41,992 nt of DNA. Origin: Bacillota bacterium (lineage in GTDB: Bacteria > Bacillota > Clostridia > Lachnospirales > Lachnospiraceae). This document shows, in pieces, positions 23,961-32,187 of this stretch (positions within the stretch are counted from its first letter, which is position 1; every line of letters starts with the position of its first letter). The translations under genes were made by a program, and so were the position numbers. The stretch is taken from contig JAEWAK010000044.1 in the NCBI GenBank assembly GCA_023391695.1, positions 1 through 41,992 of the forward strand. Direction: 5' to 3'. A model generated the notes under the pieces. The model saw nothing but the letters and a program-made list of their open reading frames with translations. It ran no database searches and was not told the origin of the DNA.

Positions 23961-24650
23961 TTATACTTTAAACCGGTATCCCACACCCCAGATAGTCTCA
24001 ATGTATTGGGGTTTTGAAGTATTGAATTCAATTTTCTCACGGATTTTTTTAATGTGAACCGTAACGGTTGCAATATCCCCGATGGATTCCATATCCCAGA
24101 TCTCCTGGAATAATTCTTCTTTGGTATATACGTGGTTGGGATTCTCCGCCAAAAAGGTTAAAAGGTCAAATTCTTTGGTGGTAAAACTCTTCTCTTCATT
24201 ATTGACGTAAACCCTTCTGGCTGTTTTATCTATTTTAATACCCCGGATTTCAATGATTTCATTCTCTTTCGTTCCGGTGCCGATCAATCTTTCATAGCGG
24301 GCTAAATGGGCCTTTACCCTGGCTACCAGTTCGCTGGGGCTGAAGGGTTTTGTGATATAATCATCCGCTCCAAGTCCAAGTCCCCTGATTTTATCAATAT
24401 CATCCTTTTTGGCAGAAACCATAAGGACGGGAATATTTTTTACGGCCCTGATTTTTTTGCATATTTCAAAGCCGTCCACATTGGGAAGCATTAAATCTAA
24501 AATAATCAAATCAAATTCTTCATTGATTGCCCTTGCTTCTCCTCCGTCTCCTGTCGTTTCCATCTCTACTTCAAATCCGCTTAATTCCAGATAATCCTTT
24601 TCCAGTTCCGCAATTGCGATTTCATCTTCTACGATTAATATCCTACTCAT
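23961..24650 (-). CDS. OmpR/PhoB family response regulator
   Basis: 229 residues. The receiver domain shows the acidic pocket (VEDE), phosphoacceptor Asp52 in ILDLMLP, and the conserved Lys in DDYITKPFSP. The C-terminal winged helix (TTKEFDLLTFLAENPNHVYT through ETIWGVGYRFKV) binds DNA as in OmpR. It overlaps the kinase stop by 8 nt (ATGAGTAG), so translation is coupled and the pair is certain. The target genes are unknown; no obvious direct-repeat operator was found nearby. A strong terminator follows, so the operon is just two genes, kinase first. Confidence 0.95.
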   Translation of the reverse strand: MSRILIVEDEIAIAELEKDYLELSGFEVEMETTGDGGEARAINEEFDLIILDLMLPNVDGFEICKKIRAVKNIPVLMVSAKKDDIDKIRGLGLGADDYITKPFSPSELVARVKAHLARYERLIGTGTKENEIIEIRGIKIDKTARRVYVNNEEKSFTTKEFDLLTFLAENPNHVYTKEELFQEIWDMESIGDIATVTVHIKKIREKIEFNTSKPQYIETIWGVGYRFKV

Positions 24651-26136
24651 GTTCTGTGCCCTCCTTGTATTTTTTTAAAGTGAAATAAATGGTTGTTCCT
24701 TTTCCTTCTTCACTGTCCGCCCATATAGTTCCCGTATGGTCCTGTATAATATTTTGGGCTATTGCAAGCCCCAGGCCGGTTCCGCCTTTGGTTGAATTGC
24801 GGGAAGCATCCGCACGGTAAAACCGGTCAAATATAAACGGCAGGTCTTTTGCATTGATCCCCTGTCCGTTGTCTTCAATGGAAATCTTCACATAATCACC
24901 GGTGTCTTCAATCTTTATTGTAATTAAACCTTTTTTGTTTCCGATATATTTGACGGAATTGCCGATGATATTATTAATAACCCGTTTCAACTGCTCCGCA
25001 TCGGCTGAGACCTTAAGTGAGACATCCGTTTCGTTATTATATATGATCTCAATATTCTTAACCTCCAGATCCAGGGTCAGTTCCTCGATACAGTCACTGA
25101 AATAATCATGGAGATTTATACTGGTAAAGGTATAGGGCATGGTATTACAGTCGATCTTGGAATAAAAGGATAGCTCGTCCACCAGTGCCGACATATCATT
25201 GGCCTTGGTATATATGGTTTTAATATATTTGGCCTGCTTCTCCGCCGTATCGGCTACCCCGTCCATGATCCCTTCCGCATAGCCTTTAATGGCAGTGATG
25301 GGGGTTTTTAAATCATGGGAAATATTACTGATTAATTCCTTGGTATCCTCCTCATACTTAAGCCTTACTTCAATGAGTTCCTTCAGGCGGATACGCATTT
25401 CCTCAAAGTCAACACAGAGCTGGCCGATTTCATCCTCCGGATCCCCTTCGATGGAATAGTCCAGATTTCCCTCCTTCATGGCATCCGTGGCGGCATGGAG
25501 GGTAGTCAGAGGCCTTAAAATACTCCGGTAAATCCAGATTATAAGTACCCCTGCCGTTAATATTACCACAAAAACCAGGGAACATGCCATTTGAATGGCA
25601 GAAGCCTTAATCTGGGGTACCAGGGTGTCCACATCCGTTACGACAAATATACTGCCCTTTGCCCCATCGGTAAAAAGAAAATCCTGCTGTTTTAATAAAA
25701 AAGGGTTTTTACTGTCAACATAAAAACCGCCTTCCATATCGGTAGTAAATTCTCCGTATTCCGGGAAGTAGCTTTTTATATTATCCAGGTTCTCCGGTTT
25801 TCCGCTGTAAATATAATCACCGCTTTTTCGAAGGACAATATAGGAATATTTGCCCTTTAATTCATTATTTAAATAATCAATATATTTCTCATCTTCAAAT
25901 TTTTTCGGAGACTGTGCGGCGGTAATCACAATTTCATTATAAACGCCCCTGGTTAACCGGCTTAAAATCTGCAGCGGGTTTGAAATCAGCTTTATGGTAT
26001 CGGATTTCACATCATAGGTCTGCTCTATGGAATTAGCCTGGAATCTTGCAATGGTTCCGACTGCAATGGTAATTAAAAAGATGGGAAGTGCCGTTATAAT
26101 TAAAAAAGCTGTTAACAGCCTGCTTTTAAGTTTCAA
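24643..26136 (-). CDS. Membrane sensor histidine kinase
   Basis: About 497 residues. Two membrane helices (about 10-32 and 183-206) bracket an extracellular sensor of about 150 residues, a dCache-like or unclassified fold. They are followed by a HAMP domain, a dimerisation domain with phosphoacceptor His in ISHDLKTPITA, and an ATPase domain with N-box NIIGNSVKYI, G1 DNGQGI, F-box FDRFYR and G2 GGTGLGL. It phosphorylates the overlapping response regulator. TTG 26136 has AGGTGA 5-6 nt upstream; the alternative GTG 26145 lies inside that site. The signal is unknown. Resemblance to envelope-stress kinases is only general. Confidence 0.92.
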   Translation of the reverse strand: MKLKSRLLTAFLIITALPIFLITIAVGTIARFQANSIEQTYDVKSDTIKLISNPLQILSRLTRGVYNEIVITAAQSPKKFEDEKYIDYLNNELKGKYSYIVLRKSGDYIYSGKPENLDNIKSYFPEYGEFTTDMEGGFYVDSKNPFLLKQQDFLFTDGAKGSIFVVTDVDTLVPQIKASAIQMACSLVFVVILTAGVLIIWIYRSILRPLTTLHAATDAMKEGNLDYSIEGDPEDEIGQLCVDFEEMRIRLKELIEVRLKYEEDTKELISNISHDLKTPITAIKGYAEGIMDGVADTAEKQAKYIKTIYTKANDMSALVDELSFYSKIDCNTMPYTFTSINLHDYFSDCIEELTLDLEVKNIEIIYNNETDVSLKVSADAEQLKRVINNIIGNSVKYIGNKKGLITIKIEDTGDYVKISIEDNGQGINAKDLPFIFDRFYRADASRNSTKGGTGLGLAIAQNIIQDHTGTIWADSEEGKGTTIYFTLKKYKEGTEHE

Positions 26137-26600
26137 ATTCTTCACCTGCTTTAATTTTTATGTTTTCACATTATATTTTCATTATAACATACCGGACCTG
26201 GAATTACACATAAACTAAAAATGACTTTTATAAATATTTTATTAATAATATACCAGGGCTTTTTAAACAGCTCCGACTAGACGGGCGACTCCCTGACGGT
26301 TAAATACGGCCTTGCAAAGTCAAAGCGGATATTCGCGATCCGCTAAGAAACGGGGGGACTTACTTGTAAGGTTAAAATCCCAGAATATAATAAAATAATA
26401 AAACAGCCGGAGTCAAATGGATAAAATTAATTTCTCCAGACTTCGGCTATCTTATTATATATTTTTATAAATAATGTAATCTAATCAGTATCCTTAAGGA
26501 AAGAGCGTAAAAAACAGGCTCAGAAAGAATATTGAGTGAGACACAAAAAAATCAAGTTAATCAGGGCCAAAATATACCGTGGAAAAGAAGTATCTTCCAG
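26137..26600. other. 464-bp intergenic region: kinase promoter, structured block, metK terminator
   Basis: A TATAAT box about 40 bp before the kinase start is its likely promoter, with no clear -35 box. At about 26255-26390 lies a block with several pairings (AGCGGAT with ATCCGCT at 26324-26344, and CCTTGCAAAG with CTTGTAAGG around it) of unknown function. The metK terminator is at 26392-26448. The rest (26450-26600) shows nothing clear. Confidence 0.5.
26392..26448 (-). terminator. Terminator after metK
   Basis: AGCCGGAGTC (26405-26414) and GACTTCGGCT (26439-26448) form a 10-bp stem with one mismatch, followed on the minus strand by TGTTTTATTATTTTATT. It lies about 150 bp past the metK stop. 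Confidence 0.7.
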
Positions 26601-27791
26601 CTAAACCAGATATTTCTTTAAGGCTTCTGTTTTGTCGGTCTTTTCCCAGGGTAAATTTAATTCATTACGTCCGAAGTGACCGTAAGCAGCCGTTTTCTTA
26701 TAAAGCGGCCGCCTTAAATCCAGCATCTTTATTATACCGGCAGGACGAAGATCAAAATTATCACGGATTATCTGAATTAACTCATTATTCTCAATTCTGC
26801 CCGTATTAAAGGTATCAATCATGATAGAAGTCGGCTGGGCTACACCGATGGCATAGGATAACTGGATCTCGCATTTGTCTGCCAACCCTGCTGCCACAAT
26901 GTTTTTGGCCACATAACGTGCTGCATAGGAAGCGGAACGGTCAACCTTGGTACAGTCCTTACCGGAAAAAGCCCCGCCGCCATGGCGTGCATAACCGCCA
27001 TAGGTATCTACGATGATCTTACGCCCGGTTAAACCGCTGTCACCGTTTGGTCCGCCGATTACGAAACGTCCCGTCGGGTTAATAAAGAACTTGGTGTTTT
27101 CATCGACAAATTCCTTCGGCAATATCTCATCAAATACGTATTTTTTAATATCTTTATGGATCTGTTCCTGGGTTACCTCCGGATTATGCTGGGTGGATAA
27201 AACTACCGCATTTAAGTGCACCGGCTTTCCTTCCTCATTATATTCAACCGTAACCTGTGACTTGCCATCCGGACGCAGATAGTATAAAGTACCATCCTTC
27301 CTTACTTTGGTCAACTGTTTCGTTAACTGATGGGCAAGATAGATGGGATAAGGAAGGTATTCTTCCGTTTCATTGGTGGCAAAACCAAACATCATTCCCT
27401 GGTCTCCCGCACCGATTGCCTCTAATTCGTTATCGGACATGGTATTTTCCCTGGCTTCCAATGCCTTATTCACTCCCATGGCTATATCTGCCGACTGTTC
27501 ATCCAGGGCAACTATAACACCGCAGGTGTTGGCATCAAAACCGTACTCGGATCTGTCATAGCCGATCTCTCTTATGGTATCACGTACTATTTTTTGAATA
27601 TCAACATAACCGTTCGTGGTTATCTCACCCATCACCAGCACCAAACCGGTGGTAATGGCTGTCTCGCAGGCAACCCTGCTCATAGGGTCCTGTTCCAGTA
27701 ATGCATCTAACACTGCATCTGAAACCTGATCGCAAATCTTATCCGGATGTCCTTCCGTTACGGACTCGGATGTAAATAATAATTTGTTCAT
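26601..27791 (-). CDS. metK: S-adenosylmethionine synthetase
   Basis: 396 residues, full length. It makes S-adenosylmethionine from methionine and ATP in the cytoplasm. Diagnostic segments are FTSESVTEGHPDKICDQVSD at the start, GAGDQGMMFGFATNET (the family signature) and GGGAFSGKDCTKVDRSA, with the catalytic Lys and Asp positions in place. The start ATG has ATAGGAG 6 nt upstream, preceded by a small hairpin. A SAM-I riboswitch and its terminator lie in the leader, so the gene is turned off by its own product. It is transcribed alone, with a terminator downstream. Confidence 0.98.
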   Translation of the reverse strand: MNKLLFTSESVTEGHPDKICDQVSDAVLDALLEQDPMSRVACETAITTGLVLVMGEITTNGYVDIQKIVRDTIREIGYDRSEYGFDANTCGVIVALDEQSADIAMGVNKALEARENTMSDNELEAIGAGDQGMMFGFATNETEEYLPYPIYLAHQLTKQLTKVRKDGTLYYLRPDGKSQVTVEYNEEGKPVHLNAVVLSTQHNPEVTQEQIHKDIKKYVFDEILPKEFVDENTKFFINPTGRFVIGGPNGDSGLTGRKIIVDTYGGYARHGGGAFSGKDCTKVDRSASYAARYVAKNIVAAGLADKCEIQLSYAIGVAQPTSIMIDTFNTGRIENNELIQIIRDNFDLRPAGIIKMLDLRRPLYKKTAAYGHFGRNELNLPWEKTDKTEALKKYLV

Positions 27792-27806
27792 TCGCTGCTC
27801 CTATCT

Positions 27807-27821
27807 GCGTGCTTTTCACGC
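27807..27821 (-). promoter_or_regulatory. Hairpin abutting the metK ribosome-binding site
   Basis: GCGTG (27807-27811) pairs with CACGC (27817-27821), and the 3' arm runs straight into AGATAGGAG. Same design as before the ROK kinase and surE genes. Confidence 0.45.
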
Positions 27822-27897
27822 GAAATACAAGAAAGGCTTTTTACTTACCGGAAAACCACCAGGTTACCGGCAAAGGAAAGAATTCTTTCCTTCAACA

Positions 27898-28043
27898 ATA
27901 AAAAAAGCCCGATAAGACGGACTTGACAAAAACACAATCAAATCCTCTTATTGTTCGATTGCTCGCTCAGGTTGGCACCTTCCGCTTAAAGGGGGTTGCC
28001 GTGACTTCATAGAGCCTTTACTCTCCGTCACTCTGAATAAGAG
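27898..28043 (-). promoter_or_regulatory. SAM-I (S-box) riboswitch with terminator
   Basis: The aptamer (27945-28043) has closing stem CTCTTATT/AATAAGAG and the S-box core elements GAGTGACGGAGAG, GGCTCTATGAAGTC, ACGGCAACC and GGAAGGTGCCAACC in the right order. A terminator hairpin (GTCCG...CGGGC) with seven T lies at about 27898-27922. S-adenosylmethionine binding should favour the terminator and lower metK expression. Confidence 0.95.
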
Positions 28044-28066
28044 AAATATAATGTAATATGAAAGTT

Positions 28067-28091
28067 AAAGCGGATATTCCAATTCCGCTTT
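28067..28091. repeat. AAAGCGGA palindromic repeat, copy 2 of 3
   Basis: AAAGCGGA (28067-28074) pairs with TCCGCTTT (28084-28091) around an ATATTCC-containing loop. Other copies are at 26322-26344 (partly decayed) and 29425-29451. This copy lies in the metK leader ahead of the riboswitch. Confidence 0.65.
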
Positions 28092-28116
28092 GCAGCATAG
28101 ACTGCTGATAAGGTTG

Positions 28117-28145
28117 AGGATATACTATTTTTCAATATTTGTCAA
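28117..28145 (-). promoter_or_regulatory. metK promoter
   Basis: TTGACA (28140-28145) and TATCCT (28117-28122) on the minus strand are 17 bp apart, just upstream of the SAM-I leader. A TTGACA at 28171-28176 on the plus strand may serve the divergent HD-GYP gene, but its -10 box is poor. Confidence 0.75.
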
Positions 28146-28245
28146 GGACTATTTTCATGATTGACTTTTGTTGACAAAATTCTTATACTTATGCTAACAA
28201 ATTTATTTCTTTAAAGCGTTAAAAATACGCAGATTGGGGGAAAAA

Positions 28246-29319
28246 GTGAAAAAAAAGCATATTACCATAAGACAGGCTGCCCCGGGGATGGTAGCAGGAG
28301 AAGATATCTTTGCCTACAATGATCAGCTGATTATAACGGAAGGGACCGTTTTGACAGATAAGATTATTACCCGTTTAAAATTTTACTCCATAAGTGACTT
28401 TAGTATTATTCTGGAGGAGCCGAAAAACCCGGAAATTAAAGATATAAGTTACACCCAGTTAATCAGGGAAAGTGAAGAATTTAAACAATTTAACACAACC
28501 TTTATTGAATCCCTCCAGAATTTTACAGGAGATCTGGACGAAATAGCCGGTGATGATAAGCCCCTTGATATCTCCGGCTTATTAGACCATACTGCCCAGA
28601 TACTATCGAAAAGCCGCAACGGCATCCATGTATTAGATATGATGCACTGCATGCGGGAAAATGATGATGTTACTTATGTGCACTCCATTAATGTTTCCCT
28701 GATCTGCAATGTTTTCGGCCATTGGCTGAAATTGCCGGAGAAAGACATTGAGGTTCTTACCCTCAGCGGTTTACTGCACGATATCGGCAAACTTACCATC
28801 CCTCCGGAAATAATAAATAAACAGGATACCCTGACGGAATCCGAGTTTTTAACCATTAAGGCCCATACGGTTTCGGGATATCAGTTATTAAAAGACAAGG
28901 ATCTTGACCTGCGTGTTAAGTATGCCGCATTAATGCATCATGAACGGTGTGACGGAAGCGGTTATCCCAATGGATTTACCAGCCACCAGATTGATTCTTT
29001 TGCTAAAATCGTAGCAATTGCCGATGTGTATGATGCCATGACTTCCGCAAGGGTTTACCGGCCCGCTTTATGCCCCTTTGAAGCAATCAGCGTATTCGAA
29101 GCGGAAGGCTTGCAGAAGTTTGATCCCCAGTACATAATGATCTTCCTGGGAGAAATTGTCCAATCCTACGTCGGCAAACGCGTCAGGTTAAGCAATAAAT
29201 CCATTGGGGAAGTCCGGATGATCAACAAAAACTATCTTTCCAAACCAATTGTCCAGGTAGGCAGCAGTTTTATCGATCTATCCAAAGAACATGATTTATT
29301 TATTGAAGCCATCATTTAA
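28246..29319 (+). CDS. HD-GYP domain cyclic-di-GMP phosphodiesterase
   Basis: 357 residues. The C-terminal HD-GYP domain has LSGLLHDIGKLTIPPEIINK (HD near residue 175), KAHTVSGYQLL, MHHERCDGSGYP (the GYP motif) and ADVYDAMTSARVYRP. The N-terminal 120 residues are a DUF3391-like/unclassified region without membrane segments, so it is soluble. It likely hydrolyses cyclic di-GMP. GTG 28246 follows GGGGGA closely and is preferred to TTG 28234, which overlaps that site. It is divergent from metK and followed by a strong terminator. No cyclic-di-GMP riboswitch was found here. Confidence 0.9.
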   Translation: MKKKHITIRQAAPGMVAGEDIFAYNDQLIITEGTVLTDKIITRLKFYSISDFSIILEEPKNPEIKDISYTQLIRESEEFKQFNTTFIESLQNFTGDLDEIAGDDKPLDISGLLDHTAQILSKSRNGIHVLDMMHCMRENDDVTYVHSINVSLICNVFGHWLKLPEKDIEVLTLSGLLHDIGKLTIPPEIINKQDTLTESEFLTIKAHTVSGYQLLKDKDLDLRVKYAALMHHERCDGSGYPNGFTSHQIDSFAKIVAIADVYDAMTSARVYRPALCPFEAISVFEAEGLQKFDPQYIMIFLGEIVQSYVGKRVRLSNKSIGEVRMINKNYLSKPIVQVGSSFIDLSKEHDLFIEAII

Positions 29320-29370
29320 CAGACTGTCAAAAAGGGCCGCCATAAGACTTTCACCGAATTTATTATAACT

Positions 29371-29421
29371 CAAAAGGGATACGCTGCAAAGTTTTACTAT
29401 CCTGCGGCGTATCCCTTTTTT
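29371..29421 (+). terminator. Terminator after the HD-GYP gene, possibly two-way
   Basis: AAAAGGGATACGC and GCGTATCCCTTTTTT form a 12-13 bp stem ending in six T on the plus strand. On the minus strand it ends in four T, so it may also stop murA transcripts coming from the other side. Confidence 0.85.
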
Positions 29422-29424
29422 AAC

Positions 29425-29451
29425 CAAAGCGGATATTCCCAGTCCGCTTTG
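29425..29451. repeat. AAAGCGGA palindromic repeat, copy 3 of 3
   Basis: CAAAGCGGA (29425-29433) pairs with TCCGCTTTG (29443-29451); the loop again reads TATTCCC. It sits directly after the HD-GYP terminator. Confidence 0.65.
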
Positions 29452-29491
29452 CCAATGTTAAACATCTATGTACTGCAAAATATGCAAACAC

Positions 29492-29563
29492 GTTACTATT
29501 CAGCCTTATGACTTCATAACAACTTTTATGCACAGAAATTATGCCTTCTGCATATTTTGGCGC
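29492..29563. repeat. Dispersed 72-bp intergenic repeat, copy A
   Basis: It begins GTTACTATTCAG and contains CTTCATA.CAAC and GCACAGAAATTATGC. It is about 75-80 percent identical by eye to 32335-32410. It lies between the HD-GYP terminator and the murA stop. No coding potential. Confidence 0.65.
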
Positions 29564-29580
29564 GGTCTTCCGTCTTCCGG

Positions 29581-30879
29581 TCAGCTTACCTTCAACTTAA
29601 ATTTCTGCACCGCTTTTTCATCTTCTATATCAATTTTAGCCATCGTTGCCCCAAGGCCCTGCATCTTTCTCTCAAAATGCTCATAACCTCTTTCGATATA
29701 TTCCACCTGCTCAACAATGGTAAAGCCTTCTGCAACCAGGCCGGCTATTACCAAGGCGGCACCTGCCCTTAAGTCCGGCGCACTGACTATAGCCCCGGTT
29801 AACCCCTGGACACCGACGATAACGGCTGAATTTCCTTCCACCTTTATATTGGCTCCCATCCTGGCAAGTTCATCTACATATTTTAAGCGGTTTTCAAACA
29901 TGGTTTCCGTAACTATGCTTGTCCCTTCCGAAGTAACAAGGGTTGCAGTCATCTGGGGCTGCATATCCGTAGGAAAACCAGGATACGGCAGGGTCTTGAT
30001 ATGGGTATGGCCCAACTGGTCCGATGCAATAACACGTACCGCATCATCGTATTCTTCCACCGTTACACCGATTTCTATCAGTTTGGCGGTAATTGCCTCA
30101 AGATGCTTGGGAATTACATTCTTTATCAGAACATTACCTTTGGTAGCCGCAGCTGCAAACATAAATGTACCTGCTTCTATCTGGTCGGGAATAATGGCAT
30201 ATTCACTTCCCGTTAAAGATTTAACACCTTTAATACGAATTACATCCGTACCGGCCCCTTTTATACTGGCTCCCATACTGTTTAAAAAGTTTGCCACATC
30301 AACTACATGGGGCTCCTTTGCCGCATTCTCAATAATGGTAACACCATCCGCAAGGCAGGCTGCCATCATAATATTAATGGTGGCCCCCACACTGGCAATA
30401 TCCAGATAGATATGATTCCCTTTCAGCTCTTTTGCCTCAGCGTGAATCATGCCATGTTCTATCTTAACAGAAGCACCTAAAGCTTCAAACCCTTTAATGT
30501 GCTGGTCAATAGGCCTGCTTCCAATATTGCAGCCTCCCGGCAAAGCTACCTCGGCTTTTTTAAATTTGCCAAGCAATGCTCCCAGCAAATAGTAGGAAGC
30601 CCGTATTTTACGTATGAATTCATAATCTATACTCATGGATTTGATATTGCTTCCATTGATTTTTACAGAATGTGTATCAATTCTTTCAACTTTTGCCCCT
30701 ATTTCCTCAATTGCCTGCAGCAGGACATTAATGTCACCTATATCCGGCAGATTTTCAACGGTTACCGTCTCATCCGTCATAATAGCCGCAGACAGAATTC
30801 CAAGCGCTGCATTCTTCGCGCCGCCAATGGTTACTTCGCCTTGCAAAGCCTTGCCGCCTTTTATTATATATTGCTCCAT
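29581..30879 (-). CDS. murA: UDP-N-acetylglucosamine 1-carboxyvinyltransferase
   Basis: 432 residues. It catalyses the first committed step of peptidoglycan synthesis, adding enolpyruvate to UDP-GlcNAc. It begins IIKGGKALQGEVTIGGAKNA, with the substrate-binding KNAAL segment. The phosphoenolpyruvate-reactive Cys117 is in LPGGCNIGSRPIDQH, so it should be fosfomycin-sensitive. PGFPTDMQPQ and RAGAALVIAGL are further family marks. The start is ATG 30879; upstream in-frame codons add only MRCA. Firmicutes often have two MurA paralogues; I cannot tell which this is. A promoter lies about 90 bp upstream. Confidence 0.97.
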   Translation of the reverse strand: MEQYIIKGGKALQGEVTIGGAKNAALGILSAAIMTDETVTVENLPDIGDINVLLQAIEEIGAKVERIDTHSVKINGSNIKSMSIDYEFIRKIRASYYLLGALLGKFKKAEVALPGGCNIGSRPIDQHIKGFEALGASVKIEHGMIHAEAKELKGNHIYLDIASVGATINIMMAACLADGVTIIENAAKEPHVVDVANFLNSMGASIKGAGTDVIRIKGVKSLTGSEYAIIPDQIEAGTFMFAAAATKGNVLIKNVIPKHLEAITAKLIEIGVTVEEYDDAVRVIASDQLGHTHIKTLPYPGFPTDMQPQMTATLVTSEGTSIVTETMFENRLKYVDELARMGANIKVEGNSAVIVGVQGLTGAIVSAPDLRAGAALVIAGLVAEGFTIVEQVEYIERGYEHFERKMQGLGATMAKIDIEDEKAVQKFKLKVS

Positions 30880-30966
30880 TGCACACCTCATTATTTTCGT
30901 ACCGTGATTTATCTAAAATGTACACAAATCACACCATTTTATTGTAAAATTTGTTAGATTAACTTG

Positions 30967-30994
30967 ATTATACCATAAAACACCGGGATGTAAA
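30967..30994 (-). promoter_or_regulatory. murA promoter
   Basis: TTTACA (30989-30994) and a perfect TATAAT (30967-30972) on the minus strand, 16 bp apart. Confidence 0.7.
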
Positions 30995-31012
30995 ATATTT
31001 TTTATGAAATAC

Positions 31013-31522
31013 TCAAGTACAGGTAAAATCCCTGACTGCCTCTGCTATCTTTTCCATAAGTTCCTCTGCATTTAAGTCTTCCCCGTCTACTGCGATATGG
31101 GCGTATTTTTCATATAACGGACAACGTTCGTTATATAAGGACCTTAAAGTTTGCCCTTCCTTAAAAACAACCCCCCGCTGTTTTATATTGCCCAGCCGGT
31201 TTTCAATTGTTTCATAACTCAACCGGATATAAACCACAATTCCGTCAGCTCTTAAATGCGCCATTGCTTCCTTACCGTAAATTATACTTCCGCCTGTTGC
31301 GATTACCGTATTCTCTGCTTTGATATTACGGTTGACCTGGTTTTCAACGGCAATAAATCCCTCTAATCCCTTTTTTTCAATAATATCCTTTAAAAGGCAT
31401 TTTTCCTGTTCCTGTATTAATAAATCAGAATCCAGGAACTGGCATCCCAAAACTTTAGCAAGAATAATACCAATGGTACTTTTTCCGGCACCAGGCATTC
31501 CAATCAGCACTATGTTCTTCAT
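31013..31522 (-). CDS. aroK: Shikimate kinase
   Basis: 169 residues, typical of AroK/AroL. It phosphorylates shikimate in aromatic amino acid synthesis. The P-loop GMPGAGKST is near residues 7-15, FLDSDLLIQEQ carries the shikimate-binding Asp, and IATGGSIIY supplies the GG motif. A lid Arg is expected in the KQRGVVFKEG region. The start is ATG 31522 with AAAGGT about 10 nt upstream; a GTG at 31543 has no ribosome-binding site. It stands alone among unrelated genes, with a flavin reductase gene 101 bp upstream in the same direction. The assignment is firm at family level. Confidence 0.9.
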   Translation of the reverse strand: MKNIVLIGMPGAGKSTIGIILAKVLGCQFLDSDLLIQEQEKCLLKDIIEKKGLEGFIAVENQVNRNIKAENTVIATGGSIIYGKEAMAHLRADGIVVYIRLSYETIENRLGNIKQRGVVFKEGQTLRSLYNERCPLYEKYAHIAVDGEDLNAEELMEKIAEAVRDFTCT

Positions 31523-31623
31523 ATTTATTATGACCTTTCGCACATAATGAACAGATTATATCACCTTTCGCCCACCTCGCCAAGTACTTTTTATTTTTTC
31601 CTGTTTTTCGATTATTAAACCTG

Positions 31624-32187
31624 TTAATTTTTCTTAATACTATAACCAAATTTTCCCAGCAAATCACTTAATCCATAATAATCCCCGTGGGAATAAACGA
31701 TGGGTTCCGCCTTGCTTAAATCAAACTTGCCTTTTGGGTTTATATAGGAGGAATCCGCATGAACGCCCAAAACTTCGGCCAGGAACATATGATGGGAACC
31801 TAATTCCACAATTTGTCTGACTCTGCATTCTATGTTAACCGGAGATTCCAGAATCAATGGGGCACTAACAATTTCAGCCGGAACCGGTGTCAGCTTCATC
31901 TCCTTAAATTTATCAACATCCCTCCCTGACTTGACACCGCAGTAATCTACGGCTTTTACCAATTTTTTTGTTGATAAGTTAATGACGAATTCTTTGGTCT
32001 CTTTTATAATTTCATAGGATAAACGGCCGGGCCTTACGGATATATATACCATGGCCGGATTGGTACAGACCGTTCCGGTCCAGGCCACCGTAATAATATT
32101 GGGTTTTTCTCCCTGTTTCTGGCAGCTGACCATGACCGCCGGCAGGGGATATAACATATTGCCGGCTTTCCAAAATTCTTTTTTCAT
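31624..32187 (-). CDS. Flavin reductase family protein (FMN-binding)
   Basis: 187 residues of the flavin reductase-like family with an FMN-binding split barrel. It shows PAVMVSCQKQGEKPNIITVA followed by WTGTVCTNPAMVYISVRPGR, then a KEFVINL strand and the late HHMFLAEVLGV segment. These proteins bind FMN and either reduce flavin with NAD(P)H or serve a dedicated partner; the physiological role here is unknown. The start is ATG 32187 with AGGAGG 8 nt upstream; the longer frame to 32220 has no better site. No monooxygenase partner is nearby. Confidence 0.85.
   Translation of the reverse strand: MKKEFWKAGNMLYPLPAVMVSCQKQGEKPNIITVAWTGTVCTNPAMVYISVRPGRLSYEIIKETKEFVINLSTKKLVKAVDYCGVKSGRDVDKFKEMKLTPVPAEIVSAPLILESPVNIECRVRQIVELGSHHMFLAEVLGVHADSSYINPKGKFDLSKAEPIVYSHGDYYGLSDLLGKFGYSIKKN

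Noticed and set aside
26281..26390. Cyclic-di-GMP riboswitch
   Set aside because: A GCAAAG word is present, but the rest of the class I or II core and the tetraloop-receptor parts are absent.
28234..28245. TTG start for the HD-GYP gene
   Set aside because: TTG 28234 overlaps the GGGGGA ribosome-binding site that serves GTG 28246.
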